Source: BAIKAL-G1 sp943369525
GTDB lineage: Bacteria; Cyanobacteriota; Cyanobacteriia; PCC-6307; Cyanobiaceae
NCBI GenBank assembly: GCA_943369525.1
Contig: CALRNL020000001.1
Location: forward strand, 310,001-374,000
Direction: 5' to 3'
Length of the DNA: 64,000 bases
In this document: one piece after another, positions 26,193-34,611 of the stretch
Layout of the letters: each line of letters starts with the position of its first letter
How positions within the stretch are numbered: the first letter of the stretch is position 1
The notes under the pieces: generated by a model
Databases searched by the model: none
What the model was told of the DNA's origin: nothing
Seen by the model: the letters and a program-made list of their open reading frames with translations, nothing else
Translations under genes and position numbers: made by a program

Positions 26193-28257
26193 GCCCTTGC
26201 GACCGTCGCAATTGGCCCTGGCCTTTTTCGCGGCGTCAGTAGCGCTTCCACCGGTCCAGGCCCAGCCCAGCTGGCAGGCGGTTCCACCAGCTTCAACCCC
26301 AGGGAACCAACCAGCGCAGAAATCGCCCCAGTGGCAACGGGTCCCTAGCCCCAATCCAACCGGACTTGCCACACCATCCGCGAGGGCCCTCCCTGGCACT
26401 CCCCAATGGCAACCCCTGCCAACGGCAGCCAGGTCTGCCAAGCCCCTGGTCTGGCAGCCAGTGGCAGCAACGGGCAACGATGCCCCTGGCCCAGCTGGCG
26501 GCCCGGGCCCCCGGCCTGGCACTGAAGGTCTTGGCAGTGGCCCCAAGGACACCTCCCCTGGGCTGCTTCGGCCCGGAGCCTCGGGCCAAGCCAGGCCCAA
26601 GCCAGCCCCCCCCACCGACCAGGCGGAAGCCCAGGCCCTACTGGATGAACTCCAGCCGACGGCCGCCGATTTCAGCCCCCAACGGCGGCTGGGCGAGGCC
26701 GTGCCCACGGCCCTACAACTCTCGGACCTCGAAAGTCAGCTGTCCGTCTTCCAGCTGGCTCCCTTTGGTGGCGGCAGACAGGGCGGCGGCGGCGGCACCG
26801 GTAACCAAAACTATGGGGCCAGGCTTGATGCGGGCTTAACGGATCAGTTACAGATTTCGGCATTTTATAGCGTGGCCGATGATCCCCTCTACGCGCCAAT
26901 CGCGGGCAAGGCCACCCAACCAGCCAATTTCTGGGAAAGCTATGGCGGTGCTCTCCAATGGCGCCTGTTCGGCTCCAAAACGGGCACGTGGAAGTTAGCC
27001 ATCGCCGGCTCCCTAGAGGGTTGGACCGTGGGCAGTGGAGGTTGTGATGCCTTCTCCTGCAAGGGCCAAAACAGTGCCAGTGCCAATATCTTCAACAACT
27101 CCGGCAGCCGGGTGCAAACCACCAATCTGGTGGGATCCCTGGCCCTGCCGATCACCTGGCAAGCCCAACCAACCCTAGCCCTCACCTTTACCCCCGGAGT
27201 GAGCTTTTTACCCAGTAGTCAGGGCGCTGGGCAGGGCGGAAGTGGCCCCTTCTATGGCAATAGCATCAGTGTGGCTGCTGGTGCCAGCTGGCGACCGATC
27301 CCAAGCCTCACCCTGTTTGGCTCAGGCCTCATTCCCCTGGGGCCTGGGACCAACAGTTTTAACAGTGATTTAGTTTTTTCCAGGATGCCGATTGTCACCA
27401 CTGGTATCAATTGGGCCATCAACCCACGCATTGCCCTGGAGGGCCAGCTCACCAACGGTTGGGGAGCCACCCCTGCCACCGCCCTGCTCGCCCTCCCCTC
27501 TAACAATCGCCTCGGATATTCGGGTCGCTTTGTGTTTACCCCAGGGGCCATTGACACGCCCCAAGCCACCATGACCCCGCGCCAGCGTTCGCTCGCGCTC
27601 GGAGGACTGACAGTGAATACGGCCCTGGTGCCGCCACGGGGAACCACTGAACTTTGGGCTAACGGCGACAGCCATGGCAATGGCTTCGGTTATATCGGCT
27701 ATTCCCTATCAAATATCTTCCAGCTGGATGTGTACAAGGGTGGCGTTTTCAACAACGTGCGGCCGTCCAGTGATCTGGCTACCACCTATGCCAGCGACGG
27801 TGGTTGGAACTACCGCTTTGGCGGCAAGGCAATTATCATGAGCCAACTGAGGGCAGCACCCTTTTCCCTCGGTGGCCGCATCAGCCTGGGCCGCAATACG
27901 GCCCCATCCAGTTATCAGGGTTATGTCTTTGCCGAGTCGGTGTCCACCTGGGAGGCCAATTCCTGGCTGGCATTTAACCTCAATCCCAAGCTTGCCTGGA
28001 GTGGCATTAGCACCCCCTGGGGCGTGGGCCTGAGCGCCAACATTCAATTGGGTCGCCACTTCCAGCTGATCCCGGAGGTGAATGTGGTGGGATCGGAGAT
28101 CAACGCAACCAATGGCACCCTGGCCCTGCGCTGGCTGGCCACAAGCAGAACCAATCTGGAAATTTATGTGAGCAATGCCGCCGGCCTGTTTGACATGGGC
28201 CAACTCCTGGACAACACCAATACGCGGGTGGGGGGCCGCCTGTTGCTTAGTTTTTAA
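26185..28257 (+). CDS. Large secreted protein, probable outer-membrane beta-barrel
   Basis: 690 residues, overlapping the previous gene by eight bases. A signal peptide occupies residues 1-26 (cut after VQA). Next comes a Pro-rich passenger region to about 200 with four spaced Trp-Gln elements at residues 30, 50, 75 and 90 (SWQAVP, QWQRVP, QWQPLP, VWQPVA). From about 205 to the end the sequence alternates hydrophobic and polar residues with many Gly, Asn and aromatic turns, and ends in LLLSF. A C-terminal Phe after a beta strand is the outer-membrane barrel signature. I do not recognise a family. By position it should work with the export pair, perhaps as an alternative exit pore or surface anchor for the polymer. 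Confidence 0.6.
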   Translation: MAKPLRPSQLALAFFAASVALPPVQAQPSWQAVPPASTPGNQPAQKSPQWQRVPSPNPTGLATPSARALPGTPQWQPLPTAARSAKPLVWQPVAATGNDAPGPAGGPGPRPGTEGLGSGPKDTSPGLLRPGASGQARPKPAPPTDQAEAQALLDELQPTAADFSPQRRLGEAVPTALQLSDLESQLSVFQLAPFGGGRQGGGGGTGNQNYGARLDAGLTDQLQISAFYSVADDPLYAPIAGKATQPANFWESYGGALQWRLFGSKTGTWKLAIAGSLEGWTVGSGGCDAFSCKGQNSASANIFNNSGSRVQTTNLVGSLALPITWQAQPTLALTFTPGVSFLPSSQGAGQGGSGPFYGNSISVAAGASWRPIPSLTLFGSGLIPLGPGTNSFNSDLVFSRMPIVTTGINWAINPRIALEGQLTNGWGATPATALLALPSNNRLGYSGRFVFTPGAIDTPQATMTPRQRSLALGGLTVNTALVPPRGTTELWANGDSHGNGFGYIGYSLSNIFQLDVYKGGVFNNVRPSSDLATTYASDGGWNYRFGGKAIIMSQLRAAPFSLGGRISLGRNTAPSSYQGYVFAESVSTWEANSWLAFNLNPKLAWSGISTPWGVGLSANIQLGRHFQLIPEVNVVGSEINATNGTLALRWLATSRTNLEIYVSNAAGLFDMGQLLDNTNTRVGGRLLLSF

Positions 28258-28677
28258 TTGAGTTGCTCAGAAAATCTCTTACCAAGCTGGCTATTGGGAG
28301 CTTAAGCGCCATGGCCAGGAGCTCGTCAAGCTGTCCTGAACTTAACCATGGTAGGGCTGTTGTGGGGTGGTTCGCAATGGCGGCAAAGGCAGAACTTGAG
28401 AACGGTTTGCCCCTTGAGACAATCCCAGCACTACCCAGGAGAACGCCCCCAACCATAACCCTATGCCATCTCAAACCGATGCCAACCAGTTAACACTTCA
28501 AGGAAGGGCATTCAAGCAAAGCCAAGGTAACACGATCCAAAAAATCTGAGGTGCGTCCATACCTGGCCCTTCAAGGTTATGCCATCGGCACTGAAAAACC
28601 GACCTAGCCATGGTTGAACAGCCAGGCTAGTCTTGGCGGACAAACCTTGGCGGCCTAGGTGGTAAGGATGATTCCCC
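28258..28677. other. Intergenic region after the export genes
   Basis: 420 bases with overlapping short frames on both strands (28263-28493 plus, 28247-28474 minus). Neither has a recognisable domain, a ribosome-binding site or a plausible codon bias. The minus frame has a weakly hydrophobic start, but it runs into the barrel gene end. With the adjacent AraC pseudogene the stretch reads as decaying DNA. No tRNA, inverted terminal repeats or transposase remnants were seen. Confidence 0.5.
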
Positions 28678-29655
28678 CTAGCTCTTGAGGCTTCGCTGGG
28701 CACGGCGAAGCCGCTCCTGGCGAATCCATTGCTGCGGTGGGCAGCCAAAATGACTCAAAAAGAGCTGCCGCAGCGCCAGCCTGGAGTAGCCGCTACGGCC
28801 TTCCAATTCAGTCAGCCCCAGGGGCCCATGCAGGTTCGCGCGCAGTTAGTCGATCAGGGCGTCTAATCGGCTGTTGCTAGCCCCCTCTCGATGCCGGTAG
28901 GTTGCGCCGGAAGACCCTTCAATCAGCCCTGGCAGCAACAGGGCGACCAGGCGCCTGCATCGCTGGTCGTCAAAACAAGCCCAGGGCTGCAGCTGGCCAT
29001 CGAGACCCAGCAGTTGATCAACCAGGCGAAGCAAGTGGCGGATCTGGTTGAGAGGATTGCCTCGGTTCCTGTCTCCAGGGAAAACACCCGATAGCCGCTG
29101 ATCGCAGCTAGGAAATCCCCTTCATGGGACGAATGGGGGGCCATGGCGCGGGCGGCCCGCTCCAGGGCTCCCTGGCTAATGCAAAGGGCCACGCCCCCAT
29201 AGGCGCTCGTCTCGGTGCGCGCGAGGCCTGCAGGGGAGACGGGCACGGCTTGACCTGGCTTGGTGGGTCAGCCGATCGCCACGCCCATGGCTCACGGGCA
29301 TCCCCGTGCAGGGGAACAAAAACGTGGCGGTGTCCGTGGTGACCGCTGGCGCACTAACGCTGACATTGGCATGGGACACGGCCGCCAGGGTCTTGTCGCC
29401 GACTTGAAGGGCGGCGGAGCGATAGCGAAGCTGGCCGGGCTCCCCCAGGGACAGGTAGTCGTTGATCGTTAAAACTTTGGCGATCTCCCGCGCACAAAAC
29501 TCGGGATCTTTGTGGATCGCAGCCTTATCATTAAGGAAAAGTAGCTTTAGAGTTGAAACCCATTGCTGATCATGCTTAGCAACCTTGAGAATTACATGGA
29601 TAACAGAAAAAAGTGATCCCATAGCATTACAGCTTACTAGCAAGGCCAATCGCAA
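28678..29655 (-). pseudogene. AraC-family transcriptional regulator, degraded
   Basis: The pieces read on the minus strand in order. An N-terminal sensing part runs from about 29655 (EIAKVLTINDYLSLGEPGQL, then SAPAVTTDTATFLFPCTG). A frameshift near 29250 leads to PVSPAGLARTETSAYGG and CISQGALERAARAM. A second frameshift near 29080 leads to NPLNQIRHLLRLVDQLLGL and RLDALID. An in-frame TAA (28848-28846) sits where a Tyr or similar codon is expected, after which LRANLHGPLGLTELEGRSGY continues. The end is the AraC second helix-turn-helix, with SRLALRQLFLSHFGCPPQ and RQERLRRAQRSL, stopping at 28678. Two frameshifts and one nonsense codon make a functional product very unlikely. Intact relatives are about 300 residues long. 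Confidence 0.75.
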
Positions 29656-29675
29656 TCGATGACAGAGCGATGGTT

Positions 29676-30566
29676 TTACCTACAAAAAGCCCTATCGATT
29701 ATCACATCATGGCAATGGCGAAGAGCCGAAATATATGAGCAAGAAAGCATCTCGAGCAAGCCAAGGATTGCCGGACTCTCCGCCAAGCCCCGCAAAACAA
29801 CAAGGGACTCTTTGGCCTCAAATCCACACTCACAATCAATCGTCTGATAGCGACTAAACTCAGGCAAAGCCAAGGTCGGTGAGATCAAGAATGTGGTCGA
29901 CTTCTTCCCAAGCGACCCCCCAAGACCACCATCACAAGGACTAGAAGGGTCCCCGTAAAGATTGCCAAACAAATGCAAGCCACACTCTTTGGTAGTCGGC
30001 GAGAGAAAAGGCTGGGACTCAAATGAGGCGAGCAAACCGACATCTTGTCTGCTGAGATTAGCCTCACAAAGCAATGGATTGTCTGCTTCTAAGGTCGAAC
30101 ACAATTGCAAGGGAGCCTGGTAAAGGTCGAAGCAAGCAAAGGTGGTATCGTCATCGGCGGGGCGCTGGGCAGGTTCAGCAATCCAGGCATCAATCACCCG
30201 ATCCTCCAGCAACCTCAAGGGCGACCCCACCGGCTCCTTCTGCTTGGCCGGATTCAGGATCCAGCTTGGGGCCAACTGGTTGTTCAACAATCGGCTGGCC
30301 CAATAGGGCACATGCAGCCTGAGCCTGCTCCCGGCGGAGAGGCGATAGAGCTGATGCACCTCCCGCTCCATCCGCAACAGGGTGCTTGACCATGGCTGGG
30401 GATGGCAGGGGTGGTGCCGGCTGGAATTCAGCTTGAATAATTTGAGAACATGCTGGCTGCGGCGGCTGATCGTGCTTTGGTTGCAATGGGCCAATTGGGC
30501 AGCGTCGTGGCCATTGCCAAACCAACACATTAGATCAAGGGCTTCAAGCTCCTCAGGGGCAACCAT
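29676..30566 (-). CDS. LysR-like winged-helix transcriptional regulator
   Basis: 296 residues with an ATG start. The N-terminus LEALDLMCWFGNGHDAAQLA, then CNQSTISRRSQHVLKLF, is a helix-turn-helix of the LysR type (the QSTISRR recognition helix). The remaining 230 residues could form a LysR-style effector domain: LRLLEDRVIDAWIAEPAQ, then a second lobe with CECGFEAKESLVVLRGLAE. The similarity is distant and the effector is unknown. It lies just upstream of the decayed AraC gene on the same strand. The sequence is less GC-rich than core genes. A promoter candidate sits at 30596-30624. Confidence 0.65.
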   Translation of the reverse strand: MVAPEELEALDLMCWFGNGHDAAQLAHCNQSTISRRSQHVLKLFKLNSSRHHPCHPQPWSSTLLRMEREVHQLYRLSAGSRLRLHVPYWASRLLNNQLAPSWILNPAKQKEPVGSPLRLLEDRVIDAWIAEPAQRPADDDTTFACFDLYQAPLQLCSTLEADNPLLCEANLSRQDVGLLASFESQPFLSPTTKECGLHLFGNLYGDPSSPCDGGLGGSLGKKSTTFLISPTLALPEFSRYQTIDCECGFEAKESLVVLRGLAESPAILGLLEMLSCSYISALRHCHDVIIDRAFCR

Positions 30567-30595
30567 CCAGATCCGGGTGTCGATTCATAGACAAA

Positions 30596-30624
30596 ATTGT
30601 GGCTTAAGCGGGGATTATTTGCAA
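30596..30624 (-). promoter_or_regulatory. Sigma-70-type promoter candidate for the LysR-like gene
   Basis: On the minus strand TTGCAA (30624-30619) and CACAAT (30601-30596) are separated by exactly 17 bases. They match the -35 and -10 consensus in four of six positions each. The -10 lies 30 bases before the start codon at 30566. The match is moderate and no regulator site can be named. Confidence 0.35.
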
Positions 30625-30774
30625 GACCGACCAAGATCAGCCGTATGATTGTTGCAACTAATGCATAACGCAAAGACCAATAGGGCCAGGGACCCATCGA
30701 CGGAGGCTTACTATCACAAAATGTATTGCACAGGCCCCCATTCCTCCTGCAAATTGGAGCAGGCGCCGATGGGC

Positions 30775-31080
30775 CTAGACCTCCTGGGCACCTAGGCGAG
30801 CGCGGCGGGCGGCCAGGCCCGCTTCCGTCGCCGTGATTGCAGCCAGGAGCAACAGGCCGGCCAGGCCAATCAGTTGGTGGCGTGGATTCAGGGCCGCTTC
30901 CGCCTGGCCGCCCAGCAGGGCACCGGCGCCAAACCAGCTGGTGGCCAGGGCCGAGGTGATCCAGTAGGCGCGCCAGCGCCGTTGGTAGAGATAGCCGGTG
31001 CCCAGGCCCGGCAGCAGGTTGAGCAGCACCGCCACCCAGCCACTGGAGGCGGCCAGGATCTCCTGTTTGCTGGGGGTCAT
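30775..31080 (-). CDS. Small multi-span membrane protein
   Basis: About 101 residues from the ATG at 31080 (MTPSKQEILAAS); the frame stays open to 31107. Three hydrophobic helices are visible: VAVLLNLLPGLGTGYLY, YWITSALATSWFGAGALLG and LIGLAGLLLLAAITATEAGL. A Tyr-Gln-Arg-Arg-Trp turn lies between the first two, and the tail is basic and Ala-rich. The first helix plus the QRRWRAYW turn is a pattern seen in many cyanobacterial TM2-like proteins of unknown function. It is probably a real inner-membrane or thylakoid protein. Confidence 0.65.
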   Translation of the reverse strand: MTPSKQEILAASSGWVAVLLNLLPGLGTGYLYQRRWRAYWITSALATSWFGAGALLGGQAEAALNPRHQLIGLAGLLLLAAITATEAGLAARRARLGAQEV

Positions 31081-31242
31081 GGCCAAGGCCGCTAGGTGAA
31101 GCGGCAATCTGGCGGATCAACCCGGCCTGCTGCGGCTGGTGAAGGATTCACCCTCGCGCTGGGGGGCGTGGCGCGGCTGGCCCTGGTGGGACCGGCCAGA
31201 TCCCCTAGGGGGACGCCGGCGGCGGCCCTTTGTTATCAGATT

Positions 31243-31368
31243 GTGATCCTGTTCATGGTTGCTGCCGCCACCGCCCCGGGGCTGGTGTCGGTGGTGCTGC
31301 TTGCCTACCTGGGGCTCACCAGCCGCGACCAGGAGCTGCGCCTGGAGCGGCTGAGGCAGGTTGCTTAA
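31243..31368 (+). CDS. Possible small single-span membrane protein
   Basis: About 41 residues from GTG 31243, or 37 from ATG 31255. One hydrophobic helix (ATAPGLVSVVLLAYLGLT) is followed by a charged helix (SRDQELRLERLRQ). The size and shape resemble accessory photosystem or cytochrome b6f subunits, but I cannot match it to any named one. The frame is open upstream to 31096, but that part is Arg/Gly-rich noise. It is divergent from the membrane gene at 31080. Confidence 0.35.
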   Translation: MILFMVAAATAPGLVSVVLLAYLGLTSRDQELRLERLRQVA

Positions 31369-31689
31369 ATCCTGCCTGGGACCTGGACCCAATCCCCCGC
31401 CCCGATCCTTCAAGGGGTTAAGCGAGCCTGATTCGCTCATCACCGGTGGTAATCCCCAAGGGTGACCACGCCTCCTCCATTCGTCCATTACCACTGTTGA
31501 TCGCAGCAATGACCGATGGTGATGCCCCGGTTGGGGAGTGGGCTTGCCCCCTGCGCTGCAGGCCCCAATCTCGGCCTTTCTGTGGATTCGATGCCCCGAT
31601 CTGCATCCCGGGCCCAGCCCGTTGATAGCCCCAGCCAGTCAACTGCAGGCCGCACTTTCTAAGGTGACAGCTCCAAGCGTTATCCCTGC
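31369..31689. other. Leader region upstream of the P-type ATPase
   Basis: 321 bases without a supported gene. The left part contains a nested stem structure (31414-31457). GTGGTAAT (31446-31453) is also repeated in inverted form as ATTACCAC (31487-31494). A short minus frame (31418-31642) has no protein features. The region probably holds the promoter and an untranslated leader of the ATPase gene. Confidence 0.5.
31414..31457 (+). promoter_or_regulatory. Predicted three-stem structured leader or operator
   Basis: GGGGTTA (31414-31420) can pair with TAATCCC (31450-31456), with one G-U pair. Inside it AGCGA (31421-31425) pairs with TCGCT (31433-31437) over a 7-base loop, and the palindrome CACCGGTG (31441-31448) follows. 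The arrangement would be a small multi-branch RNA on the transcript leading to the metal ATPase. It does not match the Mn-sensing yybP-ykoY consensus that I remember. It may instead be a protein-binding palindrome. Confidence 0.3.
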
Positions 31690-34452
31690 TTGTCCCCCCT
31701 TGATCAGACCCCCTGGCACAGCCTGGGTGCCCAGGATTGCCTGACCCAACTCAAGGTCAGTGCCGAAGGCTTAAGCACGGCCCAGGCCAGCGAGCGACGG
31801 GAGCAGAGCGGCCCCAACCGGCTGGAACTTGCGGCAGGCCGCAGCGGCCTAGCCATCCTCTGGGACCAATTCAGCAACGTGATGTTGTTGATGTTGCTCG
31901 CGGTGGCCGCCATTTCGGCGGCGATTGCCTTCAGCGCCCAGAAGTTTCCCAAGGACGCGATCGCCATTGTGCTGATCGTGGGCCTCAACGCCCTGCTCGG
32001 CTATCTGCAGGAAAGCCAGGCCCAGAAAGCCCTGCTGGCCTTGCGCCAGATGGCCCAACCCCTGGTGACCCTGCGCCGCGACGGCCAATGGCAACGCCTG
32101 CCCAGTGAGCAGCTGGTGCCGGGCGACCTGATCAGGCTGGAGGCCGGCGACCGGGTGCCAGCCGATGCCCGCCTGCTGGAGGTGGCCGACCTGGGCCTGC
32201 GGGAGGCCGCCCTCACGGGCGAAGCCGAGGCCGTGTTCAAACGTTCCGACCTGGTGCTCGATGCGGCCACCCCCGTGCTGGAGCGACAAAACTGCCTGTT
32301 TCAAGGCACGGAGGTGGTGCGCGGCCGGGGCCTGGCGGTGGTAACCGCCACGGGCATGGCCACCGAACTGGGCCAGATCGCCCAGCTGATCAATACGGCC
32401 GGCGGGGAAACGACCCCCCTGCAGAAACGCCTCGACGGCCTGGCTTCGGTGCTGGTCGGCTCGGCCCTGGGCCTGGTGGCCATCGTGATTGGCATCGGCT
32501 GGCTGCTGGGCCAGCCCTTGCTCAACCTGCTGGAGGTGTCCCTGTCGATGGCGGTGGCGATCGTGCCGGAGGGCCTGCCGGCGGTGATCACCGTGACCCT
32601 GGCAATCGGCACCCAGCGCATGGTGAAGCGCGCTGCCCTGATCCGGCGTCTGCCAGCGGTGGAGGCCCTGGGCTCGGTCACCGTGATCTGCTCCGATAAA
32701 ACCGGCACCCTCACCCTGAACCGCCAGGTGGTCGAAGAGCTGCGCTGCGGCAGCCAGGCAATCGCCGTCAGCGGCCAGGGCTACGAGCCCAAAGGGGACT
32801 TCAGCGCCCACGAACTCGGGGCCCCGGCTACCATCCCCGCCGGCATCGCCCCAGGCGCCCAGACCCTCTTACTCCAGGCGGGGGTGCTCTGCAGCGACGC
32901 CGAACTCAAGCGGGAGGCCGATGGCAGCTACGGGATTCTGGGCGATCCCACCGAAGGGGCCCTAGTGGTGGCAGCGGCCAAGGCCGGGATCGACGACTTC
33001 AGCCTGAGGGCCGCCTACCCACGCCAGGGGGAGATTCCCTTCAGCTCCGAACGCCAATGGATGGCGGTGTGGGTTCAGGATTCAAGCGACCAGCTCCAGG
33101 GCCCCCTAGGTCCGCTGGCCAGCGGGTCCAAGGTCTTGATGCTGAGCAAGGGCGCCCCGGAGGTGGTGCTGGCCAGCTGTGACCGCTGGCTAGCAGCCCC
33201 AGGCGTCAGCGCCCTGGGCGAGGAGCAGCGGAGCTGGTGGCTTGATCAGGCCCGCCAACTGGCGGCCAGCGGCCTGCGGGTGCTGGCCTTTGCCTGTGCC
33301 CCCCACCACCAGGGGCCCGAGCAGGAGGCCGACCAGCTGGTGTTCCTGGGGTTGATGGCCCAGCTGGATCCGGCCCGGCCCGAGGTGGGTGCCTCGGTGG
33401 CCACCTGCCGCGGCGCCGGCATCCGCCCGGTCATGATCACCGGCGACCATCCGCTCACGGCCCGGGCGATTGGGGCCAGCATTGGGCTCACCAGCGACGA
33501 TGCCGAGGTGGTGCTCGGCCGCGAGCTGCAGGGCTACAACGACTCGGAACTGCAGGCGGTGGTAGCCCGCTGCAGCCTCTATGCCCGGGTGCCGCCCGAC
33601 CAAAAGCTGCGCATTGTCAAGGCCCTTCAAGCCAATGGCGAGGTGGTGGCCATGACCGGCGATGGCGTCAATGACGCCCCCGCCCTCAAGCAGGCCCACA
33701 TCGGCGTGGCCATGGGTATCACCGGCACGGAGGTGAGCAAGGAAGCGGCCGACATGGTGTTGCTGGATGACAATTTCGCCACGATTGTGAGCGCGGTAGA
33801 AGAAGGCCGGTTGGTGTATGCCAACATCCGCCGCTTCGTGAAATACATCCTGGGCAGCAATGTTGGTGAATTGATCACGATTGCTGCGGCGCCCCTACTC
33901 GGACTCACCGGAGTTCCGCTCACACCCCTCCAGATTCTCTGGATGAACCTGGTGACCGACGGGGTACCGGCCCTGGCCCTAGCCCTGGAGCCGGGTGAAG
34001 ACGGCCTGATGCAGAAGCCCCCGGCCCAACCGGGGGAATCGATCTTCGCCCGGGGCATCGGCCGCTACATCCTGCGCATTGGCGTGGTGTTCGCGGCAAT
34101 CACCATTGCCCTCATGGCCTACTCCGCCCATCGGGGCGCCCCCTGGCAGACGATGGTGTTCACCACCCTTTGTCTGGCCCAGATGGGCCATGCCCTGGCC
34201 GCCCGCAGCGACCGGCCCCTGGTCCAGGTGGCGCCCTTCTCCAACCCGGCCCTGCTGGCGGCGGTGGTGCTGACCACGGCCCTGCAATTGGCCCTGCTTT
34301 ACGTGCCAATGCTGTCGAGGTTCTTTGGCACCACCCCCTTGAGCCTGGAGGAGCTGGCCATTTGTGTGGGCGTGAGTGCCGTGTTCTTCCTTTATCTGGA
34401 GGCGGAAAAGGTGGTGCGTCTCTGGCGCCGCCGCGGGGCTGCCCACGTCTGA
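31690..34452 (+). CDS. P2A-type cation-transporting ATPase (calcium-type)
   Basis: 920 residues; a TTG at 31690 is the first in-frame start. The N-terminal cation-ATPase domain, the actuator motif TGEA (LTGEAEAVFK) and the phosphorylation site DKTGTLT with Asp336 are intact. So are the nucleotide domain and the hinge TGDGVNDAPALK. Helix 4 has VPEGLPAVITVTLA and helix 6 has NLVTDGVPALALAL. These are the Glu of PEGLP and the Asn/Thr/Asp set that bind Ca2+ in SERCA-like pumps. About ten membrane segments are visible. It most likely exports Ca2+, though Mn2+ is a known alternative in bacteria. It is followed by a strong hairpin and then a second, broken P-type ATPase. Confidence 0.93.
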   Translation: MSPLDQTPWHSLGAQDCLTQLKVSAEGLSTAQASERREQSGPNRLELAAGRSGLAILWDQFSNVMLLMLLAVAAISAAIAFSAQKFPKDAIAIVLIVGLNALLGYLQESQAQKALLALRQMAQPLVTLRRDGQWQRLPSEQLVPGDLIRLEAGDRVPADARLLEVADLGLREAALTGEAEAVFKRSDLVLDAATPVLERQNCLFQGTEVVRGRGLAVVTATGMATELGQIAQLINTAGGETTPLQKRLDGLASVLVGSALGLVAIVIGIGWLLGQPLLNLLEVSLSMAVAIVPEGLPAVITVTLAIGTQRMVKRAALIRRLPAVEALGSVTVICSDKTGTLTLNRQVVEELRCGSQAIAVSGQGYEPKGDFSAHELGAPATIPAGIAPGAQTLLLQAGVLCSDAELKREADGSYGILGDPTEGALVVAAAKAGIDDFSLRAAYPRQGEIPFSSERQWMAVWVQDSSDQLQGPLGPLASGSKVLMLSKGAPEVVLASCDRWLAAPGVSALGEEQRSWWLDQARQLAASGLRVLAFACAPHHQGPEQEADQLVFLGLMAQLDPARPEVGASVATCRGAGIRPVMITGDHPLTARAIGASIGLTSDDAEVVLGRELQGYNDSELQAVVARCSLYARVPPDQKLRIVKALQANGEVVAMTGDGVNDAPALKQAHIGVAMGITGTEVSKEAADMVLLDDNFATIVSAVEEGRLVYANIRRFVKYILGSNVGELITIAAAPLLGLTGVPLTPLQILWMNLVTDGVPALALALEPGEDGLMQKPPAQPGESIFARGIGRYILRIGVVFAAITIALMAYSAHRGAPWQTMVFTTLCLAQMGHALAARSDRPLVQVAPFSNPALLAAVVLTTALQLALLYVPMLSRFFGTTPLSLEELAICVGVSAVFFLYLEAEKVVRLWRRRGAAHV

Positions 34453-34540
34453 TTGGGCCTGGGGGGCCTCCACCCAGGGGTTTCCCCACCCCTGGCATGG
34501 GGATCCGAGCTCTGCGGCCCTGCATCCACTGCGGAACCTC

Positions 34541-34570
34541 CGCAGGCGCCGGCAAGCGGCGGCGCCTGCG
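34541..34570 (+). terminator. Perfect inverted repeat after the P-type ATPase
   Basis: CGCAGGCGCC (34541-34550) and GGCGCCTGCG (34561-34570) form a 10-bp GC-only stem with a 10-base loop. A second stem, CCCCCTC/GAGGGGG (34573-34579 with 34589-34595), follows at once. There is no T-run, so this is a likely but unproven factor-dependent or stabilising 3' end of the ATPase transcript. Confidence 0.5.
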
Positions 34571-34611
34571 GGCCCCCTCCCCGCTAAAGAGGGGGGCGTG
34601 ATGGCATCGCC

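Noticed and set aside
31369..31689. Manganese riboswitch (yybP-ykoY) upstream of the P-type ATPase
   Set aside because: A stem-rich leader is present, but the conserved loop sequences I remember for that riboswitch are not visible.
34541..34600. Insertion-sequence end or attachment site
   Set aside because: The inverted repeats lie after a gene stop and no transposase or integrase fragments or target duplications were seen; a transcript-end hairpin is the simpler reading.
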